Positions 1 through 11,820 of a stretch of 64,000 nucleotides of DNA are shown piece after piece. The notes under the pieces are model-generated. The model had not been told where the DNA came from and ran no database searches. It saw only the letters and a list, made by a program, of their open reading frames with translations. Source of the DNA: Tillandsia leiboldiana (taxonomy: Eukaryota > Streptophyta > Magnoliopsida > Poales > Bromeliaceae); the NCBI GenBank assembly GCA_029204045.2, contig CM055076.1, positions 20,710,269 to 20,774,268 on the forward strand. The letters are read 5' to 3'. A program made the position numbers and the translations under genes. Position 1 is the first letter of the stretch. The number at the start of each line of letters is the position of its first letter.

Positions 1-1884
1 TACCGCCACAATCAACCTCAAGGTGGCTAGTCGTACACTATAACCTCACCGAGAGTTGGTCCACTGTAGGTCGCCCCCACGGGGCAGTAAGGACGTCGAC
101 ACGACAATCGCCCAATCTCTGGAGTGGCACTTGAGGGGTGCGACCCCACCGAGGAAAGCATCTGAGTATTGTCAAACTCAAATACGGCTCCGCGGGCTAT
201 AATCAATGCGAATGATCAATCAGATCAAAGGGTAAATAATCCACGTGCCCATAGCACAATCCGGAGTAAAACTCTACGGTCTGGAACCACCGTTAACCCA
301 GACGGCAGCCAGCAGAGCCTCACAGCCTTTAACTACTAAAAATCAAACAGCTCGGCTCCTCTCGCATGAGCGAAAATCAGTCCTACACTAATCTTAACGC
401 TGTCAACCCACTGACCAGGGTAAAAGCAATAGCTAAAAATAGTAGTCTCAAATAAATGACAAGGATTACAAAGGATCAGATCAATGCTAGTGTAGGTTAA
501 ACATGTATAGTTCAGGTTCTAAATGTCCAAATTTCCATTGCATACAAATAATCAGATGATCTTAGACTACATTAGCAATCAAGTCCACATGAAGACTAAC
601 AACATTTTACCACTAATCAAATACAATTAGATCATACTATACATGCCAGACATAATAAGGAGTTCGACAGAATTGGTAAACTTCAACCCACCTCAATCGC
701 ACTCCAACCATGGCAAGGAACCTCGCAGCACAACCTCATGCCTCATAGCCAGGGATCAAAAATTACTTTTTCGACTCACAGGTTCACACCTCCCTGCCAA
801 GTATCAAGCGAAGCCTCCTCTGCTCAGGAATCACCCGCACACTGCTCCCCCTCCAATGAGCACAACACAAGCTCTACTGGCACAGTCAACATCCAAAACT
901 CAACAAGCGGCCAATCCAATTCTAGAACAGAAATTCAACCAACCTCGCCTATAAGGAAGAATAGCTCCAAAACAACCAGCTGCTATTGGAAAAATCTAGC
1001 AGGAAATACTCCAAAACCTCAGTTAGAAGAACACAACTAGAAAAACTCATAAAATCCCTCAAAACACCAAATCTTAGCTCAAAAACTCAAATACTCAACA
1101 CCTACCTCAAATCCATCCGAGGGAAATCACTGCACAGGTTCCACTCTTTAGCTATCACACACACATCACACTCCACAACAACACAAAGCTCCAGCCAGGT
1201 CCAATTGAATGCTTTTTAGGTGCTGGTGAAGTGGGTGGGTTGGTATCCAGCTACTGGCATCTCACCAGAGAAAGAAAATGGAGATAGAGTGAGCTCCCAC
1301 ACTTGCTCTGGCTCAGAAGTGGTAAAAGGGCTTCTTTGTGGATGAGAGGTCCAATCTATAAAGGTAACCAAGGAGTAGCATGAGCTCTTGAAACGACGAG
1401 TCCAAAACAGATCCAAGGGGCAAAGTTGCACATTCGGGTGCCCGAATCCAATTTCGGGCGTCTGATATGTCGTAGCACACTATACACTGTAGCCCTTTTC
1501 GGGCACACGAACCAACTTCCAAAACATTGAAGCTATAGTAACCTTATCGTGGTTCACTCCGGGTGGCCGAAATTGCATCCAAAAGCTCACCAACCAACCA
1601 ACACTTGTCAGCATCGTGTGATAAATTCAAGGGGTCCACCAACTCACTTTCGGATTGCCATAATAACTTTCGGATGTCCTAAATAACTACAAGTCTGGGC
1701 GCCCAAAACCTGATTAGGGCGCTCAAAACCTCTGGAACTGCAGTTCCTTCAGATTTCACGATCCCGAGTCTGTTTTCGCGTCTATTTGTGCTCAAATGAC
1801 TCTAGCTTAGCCCGACCATCTCCAGATGTATCGGCCAACGAACAAAGTTGCATCCGAATAGTTACTTAGCACTGGAACACTACA
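1..1884 (-). mobile_element. Ty3/Gypsy-type LTR, copy 1 (cut by window edge)
   Basis: Read on the minus strand, the element starts at 1884 with TGTAGTGTTCCAG, close to the start of the LTR at 59916 (TGTAGAGTACCAG). It contains repeated 'cgggcgcccga' phrases (about 1430-1740). Near 120-140 it has a segment matching 'gagtggcactcgaggggcgc' of the LTR at 15429-18666, which also matches the reverse complement of about 63730. Such long LTRs rich in cgggcgcccg phrases are typical of Del/Tekay-type Gypsy elements; that assignment is from memory. No open frame longer than about 100 codons is convincing, and no gag or pol is visible. The rest of the element, or the end of a solo LTR, lies outside the window. 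Confidence 0.55.
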
Positions 1885-2478
1885 ATATGGCATATTGTGA
1901 TCTGCAGGTATAAGATTTATTTGACAATTTTGGTATAGATATTGCTGGTTTGTGAGAAAGTCATATATTGCTGGTACATCTCATTGTATTGTCGTACGTA
2001 ATCTGCATATGTAGTTGGATCGCGGATATAATGGACAACAGTCACCTGTAGTGGCATATGAATTGCAACATCATAAGGATAAGGATGGTATGGAATAGAA
2101 TAACCGTAAAGTGGGTATACAGTGTAAACACTATGTTCATATGTATTAGAGGACATGGATTCGCTGTACGAGCTTTCACTATATGAAGGTACGGATGGAT
2201 AGTTACCGGATCGTTGTTGCTCCAATTGATGCGGGATGGATTGAGATTTATTCTGTCATGAATTGATGCTTCGTAATCATCTCTCCATAAAAGCCATGTT
2301 GATATGAGGGATACGATGATACTGAAGTACTATCAAACTGTGAGCATAAATTATTATTCCTTCGTGGGTGTCCAGTTGACACTGCTTCCAAACCCTCTTT
2401 CATCTCCCCATAAGCTTGTTGGGAGGACCTATTACTTCCTCCGCGATCATATACCGCTCCAGATGTTTGACGTGGTCG
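1885..2478 (-). pseudogene. Unrecognised low-complexity coding remnant (downstream half)
   Basis: Two minus-strand frames (about 2480-2248 and 2225-1917) encode Ser/Tyr/Gln-rich peptides with phrases such as SVSSYPSYQHGFYG and SYSESSYSESMSS. They have the biased composition of a disordered C-terminus and are offset by one frame. The region abuts the truncated LTR of the Copia element, and the segment on the other side of that element (7836-8110) has similar character, so both may come from one gene. Proteins of the PMD or MULE type end in such tails, but no domain is visible. I do not recognise the gene. Confidence 0.3.
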
Positions 2479-3002
2479 AAGAAAACCAAAGCTCCAATTA
2501 AATCCGAAATAACAAAATTTGCGTCCATCCAAACGATTTTGAAACGGCTCAACTTGGCCCGCCGTTCAATGTGCAAGAATCCAATCGTACGGACGCCCTC
2601 ACCTTAGAGCTACAATTTATTAATTAGTTGTCGGCTTCATTAGCAACATACGACTCTTCAAATACGGCCTCTCTCCTCTTGGGTTGCTAAATTAATTAGA
2701 GCATGGCCTCTAATTAAAACCTGGCGACATTAACATGGCCGTATATACCAACACGTATCTTCCTTCTTGATTGGCCTAATTAATTAGAACTTCGGCTAAT
2801 TAAAGTTGCGGCGTTATTAAAGTGGCCGTGTATGCTATATATATTATATTCCTCTAAACTAGAATCTAATTAGGATTTGTAGTCTAATTGAACTCCTAAT
2901 TAAATTCTACTTATACCCAATAATCTAAATCTTATATTATCCTAATTTAATTAGGATTTGACTTTCATTTAGATAAATACAAATCTAAACCAAAATATAA
3001 CA
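2479..3002 (-). repeat. Copia 3' LTR, outer end missing
   Basis: Matches 7315-7835 nearly base for base, starting at TGTTATATTTTGG (3002 on the minus strand). The match stops at 2479, so the last 171 bp present in the other LTR (7144-7314) are absent. The purine-rich AAGGTAGAGAT just before it (about 3003-3013) is a possible polypurine tract. Confidence 0.9.
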
Positions 3003-3138
3003 ATCTCTACCTTGGTTTGATTTATAGTCTTTAGCCACTGTGTTGAGGTTGCCGCAAAACTGCACCTTGACTTGAATTTTTCTCAATGCTTCTTAACGCT
3101 TCTTAGTGCTCCGTCTTCTTCAAACGCCCCGTAGGGCC

Positions 3139-4156
3139 TCAAGTGCTGCCAACCGACACCAAGTCCAAACAATGCTTGAACTTGGTAATAATAAGAGGCT
3201 TAGTAAGCATATCCGCCGGAGTGTCTTTAGTATCAATCTTCTTAACAGTCACTGTGTGCTTTCCGATCACATCCCGAACAAAGTGAAACTTTACATCGAT
3301 GTGCTTTGTCCTCTCATGAAACATTTGATCCTTAGACAAATGAATAGCACTTTGACTATCTGAATAAACAACCGTCGGATCCCAACACGAAATAAGTTCT
3401 CCAAATAAGCCTCGTAGCCACATATAGCTTCCTTCACACCCTCTGACATAGCAACATACTCCTCCTCGGTCATAGACAAGGCGACAATTGGTTGCAATGA
3501 AGCTTTCCAACTAACTGCACATCCACCGATAGAGAATACATAACCTGAAAGTGATCTCCTTCTATTCAAATCACCTGCAAAATCCGAATCAACATATCCA
3601 ACCACACCATCTTTACACCTCCCAAATTCGAGACAAGTGTTAGTAGTACCACGTAGGTATCTCAGAATCCACTTAACAGCCTGCCAATGAGCCTTACCAT
3701 ATATCTGCTAATCATACTCATTGCATAGGAGATGTCCGGCCGTGTGCAAACCATGGCGTACATAATGCTCCCAACAACACTACAATAAGGAACATGTGAC
3801 ATGTACTCCTACTCATCATCGGATTGCGATGACAGCACGACAAAAAGTCTAAAATGCGCCACAAGAGGAGTGCTCACTGGTTTTGCGTCTGTCATTCCGA
3901 AACGCCTTAAGATCTTCTCTATGTATTTCTCCTGTGTCAAATGCAATAGTCCTGACTTGTTGTTCCTCTTAATTTTCATACCAAAAATTTTCTTTGCAGC
4001 ACCTAGATCTTTCATCTCGAACTCACCCTTCAATAATGTCTTCAATTTATTTATCTCAAGTATGTCGTTAGAAGCAATCAACATATCATCGACATAGAGT
4101 AACAAATATATGAAAGATCCTTTGTCAATCTTTTCTGAAATATACACAACTGTCAT
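3139..4156 (-). pseudogene. Copia pol: end of reverse transcriptase and RNase H
   Basis: Frames at 4156-3809 and 3605-3139 carry the RT core LLLYVDDMLIAS (YVDD catalytic motif) and then the RNase H region, with GYVDSDFAGD, SLSGYVFSIGG and SDSQSAIHLSKD. They end in the usual Copia tail (FHFVRDVI, PADMLTKPL). Stops and frameshifts separate the pieces and the 3700-3810 linker is also disrupted. This is the C-terminal part of a Copia polyprotein and not a host gene. Confidence 0.9.
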
Positions 4157-5486
4157 GTTTGCTTCTAGAATATTCGTGACTTGTCATGAAAGAGTCGAAC
4201 CGCTTGTACCATTGCCGAGGAGACTGCTTCAAGCCATAAAGTGATTTCTTTACGAGACAAACATGGTACTCATTTCCTTCAATAATGAATCCCTCTGGCC
4301 GTTTCATATAAATTTGCTCAAGTTCTCCATGTAGAAAAGCTGTCTTAACATCAAGCTGCTCAAGATACAGATCATCATACATGGCTACTAATGATAGAAG
4401 AATACAAATAGAAGTATGTTTCATAACGGGTGAGAAAATATCATTAAAGTCAACACCTTCTATCTGACTGCAGCCCTTAGCAACTAAACGAGCTTTGTAT
4501 CTTGTATCTTTCACGCCGGGAATTCCATCATTTTTCTTGAAGACCCACTTGCAACCAACAATTTTCTTGCCTGCAGGCTGTTTTACCAACTCCCATGTGC
4601 GATTCTTATGAAGAGACTCTATCTCTTCATTCATTGCCTCCAACCACTCTGCAGAACTGGCACTAGAAATTGCTTGATTATATATGGAAGGTTCACTATC
4701 TTCTTCTGTATCTTGTGCCACTGAAAGAGCATTAGCAACTAAATTCTCATAGCCGTATCTTTGTGGTGGTTTAATCTGTCTCCTCGCTCTACCTGTAGCA
4801 ATCCTCTGTCTCTCAACTTGTGGGGTTTCAGTAGCTGAGGTGTCTGGCGACTGAAACTGTTCTGACTGAGAAGAATCCTGCAACTGAACTAAACTATCGG
4901 TCTCTATCTCCACCTGTTTATTAGTACTCGGGGTCTCATTAGAAGAAATATGATTAGGATATAACATAACAGACTCGTCAAATGTGACATCCCTACTAAT
5001 AAGTAATTTAGACGATTCAGGATTCCACAATCTATATCCCTTAACCCCCGATGCATAATCAATAAATATGCACTTTTTAGCCCTGGGTTCTAATTTGCCT
5101 TCATTTACATGAGCATAAGTAGGACAGCCAAATATTCGCAAATTAGAATAATCAGAAGGGCTACCAGACCATACCTCCTCCGGAGATTTGCAATCAAGTG
5201 CCGAATGTGGAGATCTGTTTACCAAATAACATGTCGTAGAGATCGTCTCCGCCTCTGCCCAGAAACTCTTCGCTAAGCCAGCATTAGAGAGCATGCAACG
5301 GGCTCTCTCCAAAAGAGTTATGTTCATCCGTTTGGCCACTCCGTTTTGGTGTAGAGTATGCCTAACGGTATTATGTCTGACGATTCCTTCATTCTTGCAG
5401 AATTTTTCAAATTTCGACGAACAAAATTTTAAGCCATTGTCGGTTCTTAATCTCTTTATCTTCTTTTCAGTTTGCTTCTCAATCAT
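4125..5486 (-). pseudogene. Copia pol: integrase C-terminal half and RT N-terminal half
   Basis: A 453-codon open frame. It begins inside the integrase core (LRTDNGLKF, then HNTVRHTLHQNGVAKRMN with the usual D and E region) and runs through the GKLEPRAKKCIFIDYASGVKGYR linker region. It then enters RT (WVFKKNDGIPG, YKARLVAKG, LDVKTAFLHGELEQIYM, SLYGLKQSPRQWYKRF). The order integrase then RT defines Copia against Gypsy. The frame breaks just before YVDD, which continues in the overlapping downstream frame. Confidence 0.95.
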
Positions 5487-5586
5487 AACCTTTCACTGTT
5501 TAAAATAATTGAACACCTCATCCTTATTTTTTAGAAAAAACACCCACACTTGACGAGAATAGTCATCAATAATAGTCAACATATAT

Positions 5587-6265
5587 CTAGCACCATCGTG
5601 AGTTGGAGTACGAGTGTCCCCAAAGATTAGAATGAATATAGTCCAGAGTACTTTTTGTTCGATGAACTACGGCCTTAAAACTGACTTTCTTTTGTTTGCC
5701 AAGAACACAATGCTCGCAGAAGTCCAACTTTTCTAAGCTCTGACTACCGAGTAAACCTCTCTCGCTCAATTTCGCCATACCATATTCACTCATATGGCCC
5801 AGTCGCATGTGCCATAATCTGGTGCTATCTGAATTTGACAAAGAGGAAGAAGTCACAGCTGTTGAACCTGTCACAGTGGAACACTGTAGAATATATAACA
5901 TATCGGACTACTTAGCCTTCATCACTACGAGATTCTTTTTAGTGACCTTCATTAATCCATCAACCGAAGAATACTTAAAGCCTTAAGCATCAAGTGTACC
6001 TAATGAGATCAGATTTTTCCTCATATCCGGAACATGCCGAACCTCAGATATATTCCTTACAACTCCATCGAACATTCGTACCCGAATAGTGCCAATACCA
6101 ACAATTGTACACTTCGCGTGATTTCCCATCAATATAACACTTCGAATAGGTTTGCATGTCGAGAACCACTCTCTGTGCGCATATATGGTAGGAACACGCG
6201 GAGTCCATAAGCCACTCATCTTGTCTATTTGTCTTATCGGTAACGGAAGACAATATCACTACCAT
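5587..6265 (-). pseudogene. Copia pol: protease and GAG-pre-integrase region
   Basis: A frame near 6265-6044 contains WLMDSACSYHIC, the aspartic protease active-site region (D-S-A in place of the usual D-S/T-G/A). The frame at 5901-5587 carries the zinc-binding pre-integrase module LWHMRLGHMSEYG...CEHCVLGKQKKVSF (H-H-C-C). Stops separate the two. A CCHC knuckle with an internal stop precedes them at about 6380-6410. Confidence 0.85.
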
Positions 6266-6585
6266 CTGTTTCTTTTGCTACTTGCTTCAACCTCAGTGTT
6301 AGTATTTTTCTTACTTTGATTCTTATTATTGTTATTCTTCCGTTGTTTTTTATTTTTCAATTTAAAACAATTGGCTTTTCTGTGACCCTTCTTACATTAA
6401 CCGCAAATCAGATTCCTGTCTTTTGACTTTGATCTAGATGTACCTCTATTACCGGAACCTTTTTCCTGAGATCTCCCTCTAACAACCAAACCTTTTCCTG
6501 AAGCTCCACCTGTCTCATTACTTATCTGCATGTTAATCCTTTCTGCATGTTAATCCTTTCTTTTGATAGTAGAGAGGATTTGACA

Positions 6586-7110
6586 TCATCGAGACAGAGT
6601 ATCCCGACCAAATAAGGTCTCATGAAAATTCTTATAAGAGGGTGGTGAAGAACATAATAATAAAAGGGTTTCATCCTCCTTCTCCTTGATTTTGACATCT
6701 ATCGAGCGGAGATCCATAATAATAGAATTAAATTCATCTAAATGCGATTTAATAGAGGTACCTTCCGCCATGCGCAATATGAAGAGACGTTGCTTCAAAT
6801 ATAACTAGTTGGCGAGAGACTTTGTCATACAGAGAGACTCCAACTTAAGCCATAGCCCTGCAGCGATTTTTTCATCCAAAACCTTGCGCAATACCTCATC
6901 GAATAAACATAATTGTAATGCCGTAAGAGTTTTGTCATCAATCACCTCTTTTTGCTCCGCCGTCAACAAATCGGGCATCTTTTCTTTTCCCAACAATGCC
7001 TTTTGTAATCCTTGCCGAGTTAGTATAGCACGCATTTTGACTTGCCATAATGCAAAACTGTTGGTCCTGCCAAATTTCTGGATCTCGAACTTCATCGTCA
7101 TAATTCTCAA
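6586..7110 (-). pseudogene. Copia gag
   Basis: Two frames (7110-6805 and 6798-6586) separated by a stop encode the Copia gag core: FGRTNSFALWQVKMRAIL, then LWLKLESLCMTKSLAN, then FILRMAEGTSIKSHLDEFN. The order of W-x-x-K/M and hydrophobic positions is that of the UBN2/retrotransposon gag family. The frame starts just inside the primer binding site, as expected. It is interrupted, so no full gag can be made. Confidence 0.85.
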
Positions 7111-7127
7111 TCCTCAAGGGAATAGAA

Positions 7128-7140
7128 GGTTCTGATACCA
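7128..7140 (-). other. Primer binding site of the Copia element
   Basis: On the minus strand TGGTATCAGAACC lies three bases inside the 5' LTR end (LTR ends TAACA at 7144). It resembles the plant initiator-Met PBS TGGTATCAGAGC. Confidence 0.85.
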
Positions 7141-7143
7141 GTT

Positions 7144-7835
7144 TGTTAAATCGAAACGGCGAAAAATAGATCCAAGAAAAAATACAGTAAGAAAAAGAAA
7201 AGGAAAGAACACACCAAGATTTACGTGGTTCGGCCACCGGCCTACATCCACGGGCAAAGACAGCGCAAAAATTTTTATTAATATCAAAACTAGAATACAA
7301 AGATTATATCTCTCAAGAAAACCAAAGCTCCAATTAAATTCGAAATATCAAAATTTGCGTCCACCCAAACGATTCTAAAACGGCTCAACATGGCCCACCG
7401 TTCAAGGTGCAATAATCCAATCGTACGGACGCCCTCACCTTAGAGCTACAATTTCTTAATTAGTTGCCGGCTTCATTAGCAACATACGATTCCTCAAATA
7501 CGGCCTCTCCTCTTGGGTTGCTGAATTAATTAGAGCATGACCTCTAATTAAAACCCGGCGACATTAACATGGCTGTATATACCAACACGTTTCTTCCTTC
7601 TTGGTTGGCCTAATTAATTAGAACTTCGGCTAATTAAAGTTGCGGCGTTATTGAAGTGGCCGGGTATGCTATATATATTATATTCTCCAAACTAGAATCT
7701 AATTAGGATTTGTAGTCTAATTGAACTCCTAATTAAATTCTACTAATACCCAATAATCTAAATCTCATATTATCCTAATTTAATTAGGGTTTGACTTTCA
7801 TTTAGATAAATACAAATCTAAACCAAAATATAACA
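7144..7835 (-). repeat. Copia 5' LTR, complete
   Basis: 692 bp, TGTTA...TAACA with 5-bp perfect terminal inverted ends. An AT-rich TATA-like block (about 7668-7684) fits a U3/R promoter. The outer end (7835) abuts coding remnants and the inner end abuts the primer binding site. It shares 7315-7835 with the truncated partner LTR. Confidence 0.9.
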
Positions 7836-8130
7836 TCATCTTTATTACTTCATTCATCTTTAGACCGTGGTAACCCAGAATCTACTGGTGTTGATGTATT
7901 GCTATTATCATTAAGCGGGATGCATCAGCTGCATCTAATGGATCCACTGATGTTATACTTTTTTTACCCTTACCACTTATGATTGTTGTTGAAGGTCTTT
8001 TTGCGATAGACAATGTCTTCCCTTTTTCCGATTGACTTTAAGTATGACGTGGACGACCATGTCCATGTCCCAGCATATGACGTGGACGACCATGTCCATG
8101 GGGGCTGTATCGTGCCGGTATCTTGTTGGC
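7836..8130 (-). pseudogene. Unrecognised coding remnant (upstream half)
   Basis: On the minus strand a frame reads GHGRPRHMLGHGHGRPRH, then after a stop KRPSTTIISGKGKKSI and SVDPLDAADASRLNDN. This is a basic and Gly/His/Arg-rich, Ser/Thr-rich, disordered type of sequence. The first part is an internal duplication of a 26-bp unit (ccatgtccatg...acgtggacga, about 8046-8100). It faces the low-complexity remnant beyond the Copia element and may belong with it. I cannot name the protein. Confidence 0.3.
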
Positions 8131-10125
8131 ATTATACGGCACGGTGGATACGCCTCGTGCTGATGGATATTTAAATCCTTGCTTACCTAATCTCACATAT
8201 TTAAGTTACCTTGTTGAATGTTTAGTCTCAGAGTAATATTTTGATAATTTCTATTTGATAACATTATGATATATTATGCTTCAGCTATTTAATTCATTAA
8301 TTATCTATTTACTATTCACTTTATGTGTCTTATTGTCCTTGTTATCATAGTAGACTTTGTCATTTTGTTATTCCTCATCCATATTTTATCAGGAAATATA
8401 GGTAGTCTAATCCCGTACTTTCGGATTATTGTAGATTTGCTCTTCAGTCTCTCCACTTATACAGATTAATCTTGTTGTACCTAATTTATGTTAAGTTATC
8501 CTTATGTTCATTTCACGTCAAAAATCCTTGACGTTTGTTAGGTGTTGTGCATTGCACATGACTAGATATAAAAGTGAATCTTTTATTTTCAGTTACAATA
8601 CATTTATGCTGCCATTTATATTTACTTTGAAGCTGATGATAACTCTTATGAAAGAAGGCACTGTGCCTAAGTGATTTGTGTAGGAAGTGATTGGGGAATA
8701 ATGATCTACCCAAATCCTGAGGTTGGATGTTAAAGGCTTTAATAATTGTTTGAGGTCGACCAGCCTAGTCCAAACTCAAGTTCGTGTAGGTTATTGTTAG
8801 CATATTGCTGATTAAGCTAGTTCAAAGTAGTGATGGAAAAGTGCCAATCTAGATTGTTCATCTTAGGTCATGTTTGGACTGGAGTGACTTATGGGTGCGC
8901 AGTTCTGGTGTAAATGATAACTTCCGTTGCTTGTTTTAACATCATAGTGAAAAAGTATCATAAGTGAAGTTAACATTTTTCCCCTCAATTTTCCTACTCT
9001 TGACTTTTTTCATGTGGGAGCGAAGTCAACTTCCTCCACTCTTTTCCACGAAAATTATTAAAATATTATTCATCTAAAATTATTTTTCTAAAAGCTATTT
9101 AAATATTTAGAAATGCTTGAAGATTAAGTGATTTATTAATTCTAAAAAATTATTTAAGGCATAGCGAAGTTTTAGCAAACAAACAACAGAGTGATGGAAC
9201 CACACTTTAGGCAAGTGACTAGCATCAAAACTAACAGCTAAATAGGAAGTCGACTTTAGAGAAACTTAAGCTTCAATGCACTTGACTTCCACTAGCATTC
9301 AAATTTCATTAGTCAAGCGTACCCATTGTGGAATTGAGAGTATCTAGTTATCAAGTCCCTATCTATGGCTGAGCTCTTATTTTTACTTAGAAAAAGTTTG
9401 GGGCTCTAATAAGATCAACTACTATTTTCCCAACTGCTTTCATTGGTACTAAATTTTACATTTTTCATGCTCTGAATTTGGCCATCACATTTGAGATAGC
9501 AATAGAGTTGCTGCTTCAAGATATTTCAGGTATTTGAGCTTTTTGTTGAGATTATCATCCCCAGGTTGATTAATTTGTGCTTGTTGCTTGCTACAAATTC
9601 TGTCAGATAAATCTCTATTAAGATCTTGTTATACGGTTTTTATTTTTCTTCAATGAAGGGATTTCTTTCTGTTTCTTGTAGTTTCTTTCTTATATTTTTA
9701 AACCAGATCACTGTTTCAGCAGCAATACAATCAAAGCTTGTCTGTAAACTCTCTTAAACTTCACTGAGTAGGAGGCTTGCTTACTACAGGCACACAGTCA
9801 GTGCTTGTAAAATAAAAACTACATTGACGTTCCAAACTGATTGGTACTTATTTATTCTGTCATTTGGACTTTATTTCCACTGGTGCCACAAACAAATAGG
9901 TAAAAGGTGCATAATCTTGTAATTTGATGCAGGCAACTTTCTTTTCTAGTTTGGATCGTATATTGTCTCAGAATCGTATTATTACTGTAGGTCCATCTAA
10001 GAAATTCCTTGCTTACTTTGCTGAATAATTAATTGCTTGTTTGGTACCCTTCTTGTGGCATTCGAATCTTTCTTCTTAGATCGTGATATCTAGATAGTAA
10101 TCGTTCTTTACTGTTGTTCTTACAG
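8131..10125. other. Gene-free stretch upstream of the PEX3-like exon
   Basis: No convincing exons on either strand, although a PEX3 gene would need about ten upstream exons on the plus strand. Content is moderately AT-rich. About 8108-8165 shares a diverged block (cgtgccggt...ttggca.tatacggcac) with 28400-28450, suggesting a shared repeat. Confidence 0.5.
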
Positions 10126-10375
10126 CCCTGATTTTCGAAGCATCATGGAGATGTCTTTGAAGCATGTGGTGGATGCACTAGTAGAGAACATGGCAGCTCA
10201 ATTGGGAGGGTCAAGCGGAATGCCTTTGGCCAAACTGTTGCCGCGAGTCGCTCAATTGATCAATCCACTGCTCGACGAACCAAGCAACAACAGATTCATC
10301 GAGATCGTCCGAGGTTTGCCCGAGCTCGAACTTTTCTTCACTCTCCTCTATGCAAAAATGACTCTTGAATCTTAA
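10126..10375 (+). pseudogene. Isolated terminal exon resembling peroxin PEX3
   Basis: A clean acceptor (gttcttacag) precedes 10126. The frame gives PDFRSIMEMSLKHVVDALVE, GMPLAKLLPRVAQLINPLL and GLPELELFFTLLYAKM, then a stop at 10375. From memory this matches the extreme C-terminus of plant PEX3, the peroxisomal membrane receptor that docks PEX19 and inserts membrane proteins. The frame is open and unmutated. No other PEX3 exon is visible upstream within 8.2-10.1 kb, where transposon sequence begins, so it is probably a displaced or truncated copy and not a working gene. Another protein with a similar helical C-terminus is possible. Confidence 0.55.
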
Positions 10376-11820
10376 GCTCTTCTTGTGGAGGGATGGAACA
10401 AAGTGAGGTGCTCTAGCTAGATAATATTTAGAAACTGATAAAATGCTGATTATTTATTGTAAAGCTTTTTTTTATTATATGTGGGTTTCGAATTCGCAAC
10501 AATGTGGGAATATAAAGGTTGAGAGAATCAGGAAGGTGGTCGAAAATTTTAAGTGTTATAATTTATAATTTATGATTTAAATATAGATACGAGTTCATCA
10601 TTTGTTTTGCCGGTTAGCCTTTTATGTTCCTAGGCTGATGTTACTGTTTGCTTGTGTTTTTTACTATTGTCTGTTTTCGTTTGCTTTTTTTCGTCATTTG
10701 AACTCCAACCGCAAATTCTATTTAGCCGCACAATTTGGACGACTTCTCTACCATGAAAAACGGCCAAGTTTGTGGTATAATAAAAAATATTTGAAGCTTT
10801 TTCTCCGGCAAGAAGCTAAAATAGCTTCTAGGTTATGAAAAATGCAAGCTTCACTTTGGAATTTCTGCTTCTATCCTAAAAATCTGTCGGAATGATTTTG
10901 ACAGAAAAGCAATCTATTCTCTTTTGAATAGTTGTACTCAAATTATATTTCTGTAGGTGTTCCAATCTTTGATGAAGAGGCTCTTGGTTGCTATTTTCTT
11001 TATTTAATATAAATATTAAACTGCAATGCAAAAATCTGATTCTATCTCCAGTGCCCTGGAATAAGTAAATAAGATTTTGCAGGCTTCAGAAAGCCGAAAT
11101 TAAAGGGGTATAGCTGCTTGGAACAGGACCTTTTAGAAGCTGCCATGAAGTAGGACGTTTTAGATTTAACTCAAAGGTTGCTTGGGTGCTGACGTATCCT
11201 TGGTAGTTGTTGGTAGGATATTTTGACGGGTTATTTTTAGATCTAACCCTCCTAACAAACTTTTTCATAAAAATAGTCATTCAAAAAAAATATTTGTAGA
11301 AATAAGTTTCTGAATGTCGGAGAATTTAAATGCGGAAAAGTGGTGAATGATTCACCGCATTCACAGATTTTCATCATAGTCCTATAAAACTATTTACTGC
11401 TTTTGAAGCATGAATGGTTCACCGCTTTCATGATTTGGGAAAGCGGTGAATGGTTCACCGTTTTCATGATTTTTTCCCACATAATACTTAAAGTTTTTTT
11501 TAAAAAAATTATCAATACATATTATAAATTTTTTATACATTTCAATTACAACATTTGACATTCATACATTTCAATCACAACATCACAATAAGAAATATAT
11601 CAATCACATCACAATAAGAAATATCAATCACACCACAACAAGAAATATCAATCACACCACAACAACAAAAATATTAATCACATCACAATAACAAAAAGAA
11701 TCAATCACAACATCAATTATAAATGTCCGAATTATAAAAGAATGAATATAATAATATAAAAATTATATATGCAAGAAATGAAATAAGTATGAAAATACCC
11801 AGATGTTTTAACAAAATCAA
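10376..11820. other. Intergenic, AT-rich, with a palindromic repeat motif
   Basis: 10376-11300 could include a 3' untranslated region but shows nothing firm. 11328-11470 carries three variants of GGTGAATGRTTCACCG. 11480-11790 is a run of short direct repeats of the type 'aatcacaccacaacaagaaatatc'. This is the distal flank of the PMD gene and may be the 3' end of the MULE. Confidence 0.4.

Larger units (their letters stand above)
2479..7835 (-). mobile_element. Degenerate Ty1/Copia LTR retrotransposon
   Basis: Direct repeats at 2479-3002 and 7144-7835 flank gag, protease, integrase, RT and RNase H in Copia order on the minus strand. The primer binding site next to the 5' LTR reads TGGTATCAGAACC, the usual initiator-Met tRNA complement with one change. 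The complete LTR begins TGTTA and ends TAACA. Frames are broken by several stops and frameshifts, so the copy is not autonomous. The downstream LTR is short by about 170 bp at its outer end and I see no clear target duplication. The element splits a low-complexity coding remnant. Confidence 0.95.

Noticed and set aside
8513..8713. Short minus-strand frame of 66 codons
   Set aside because: No domain, no splice context and no codon bias.
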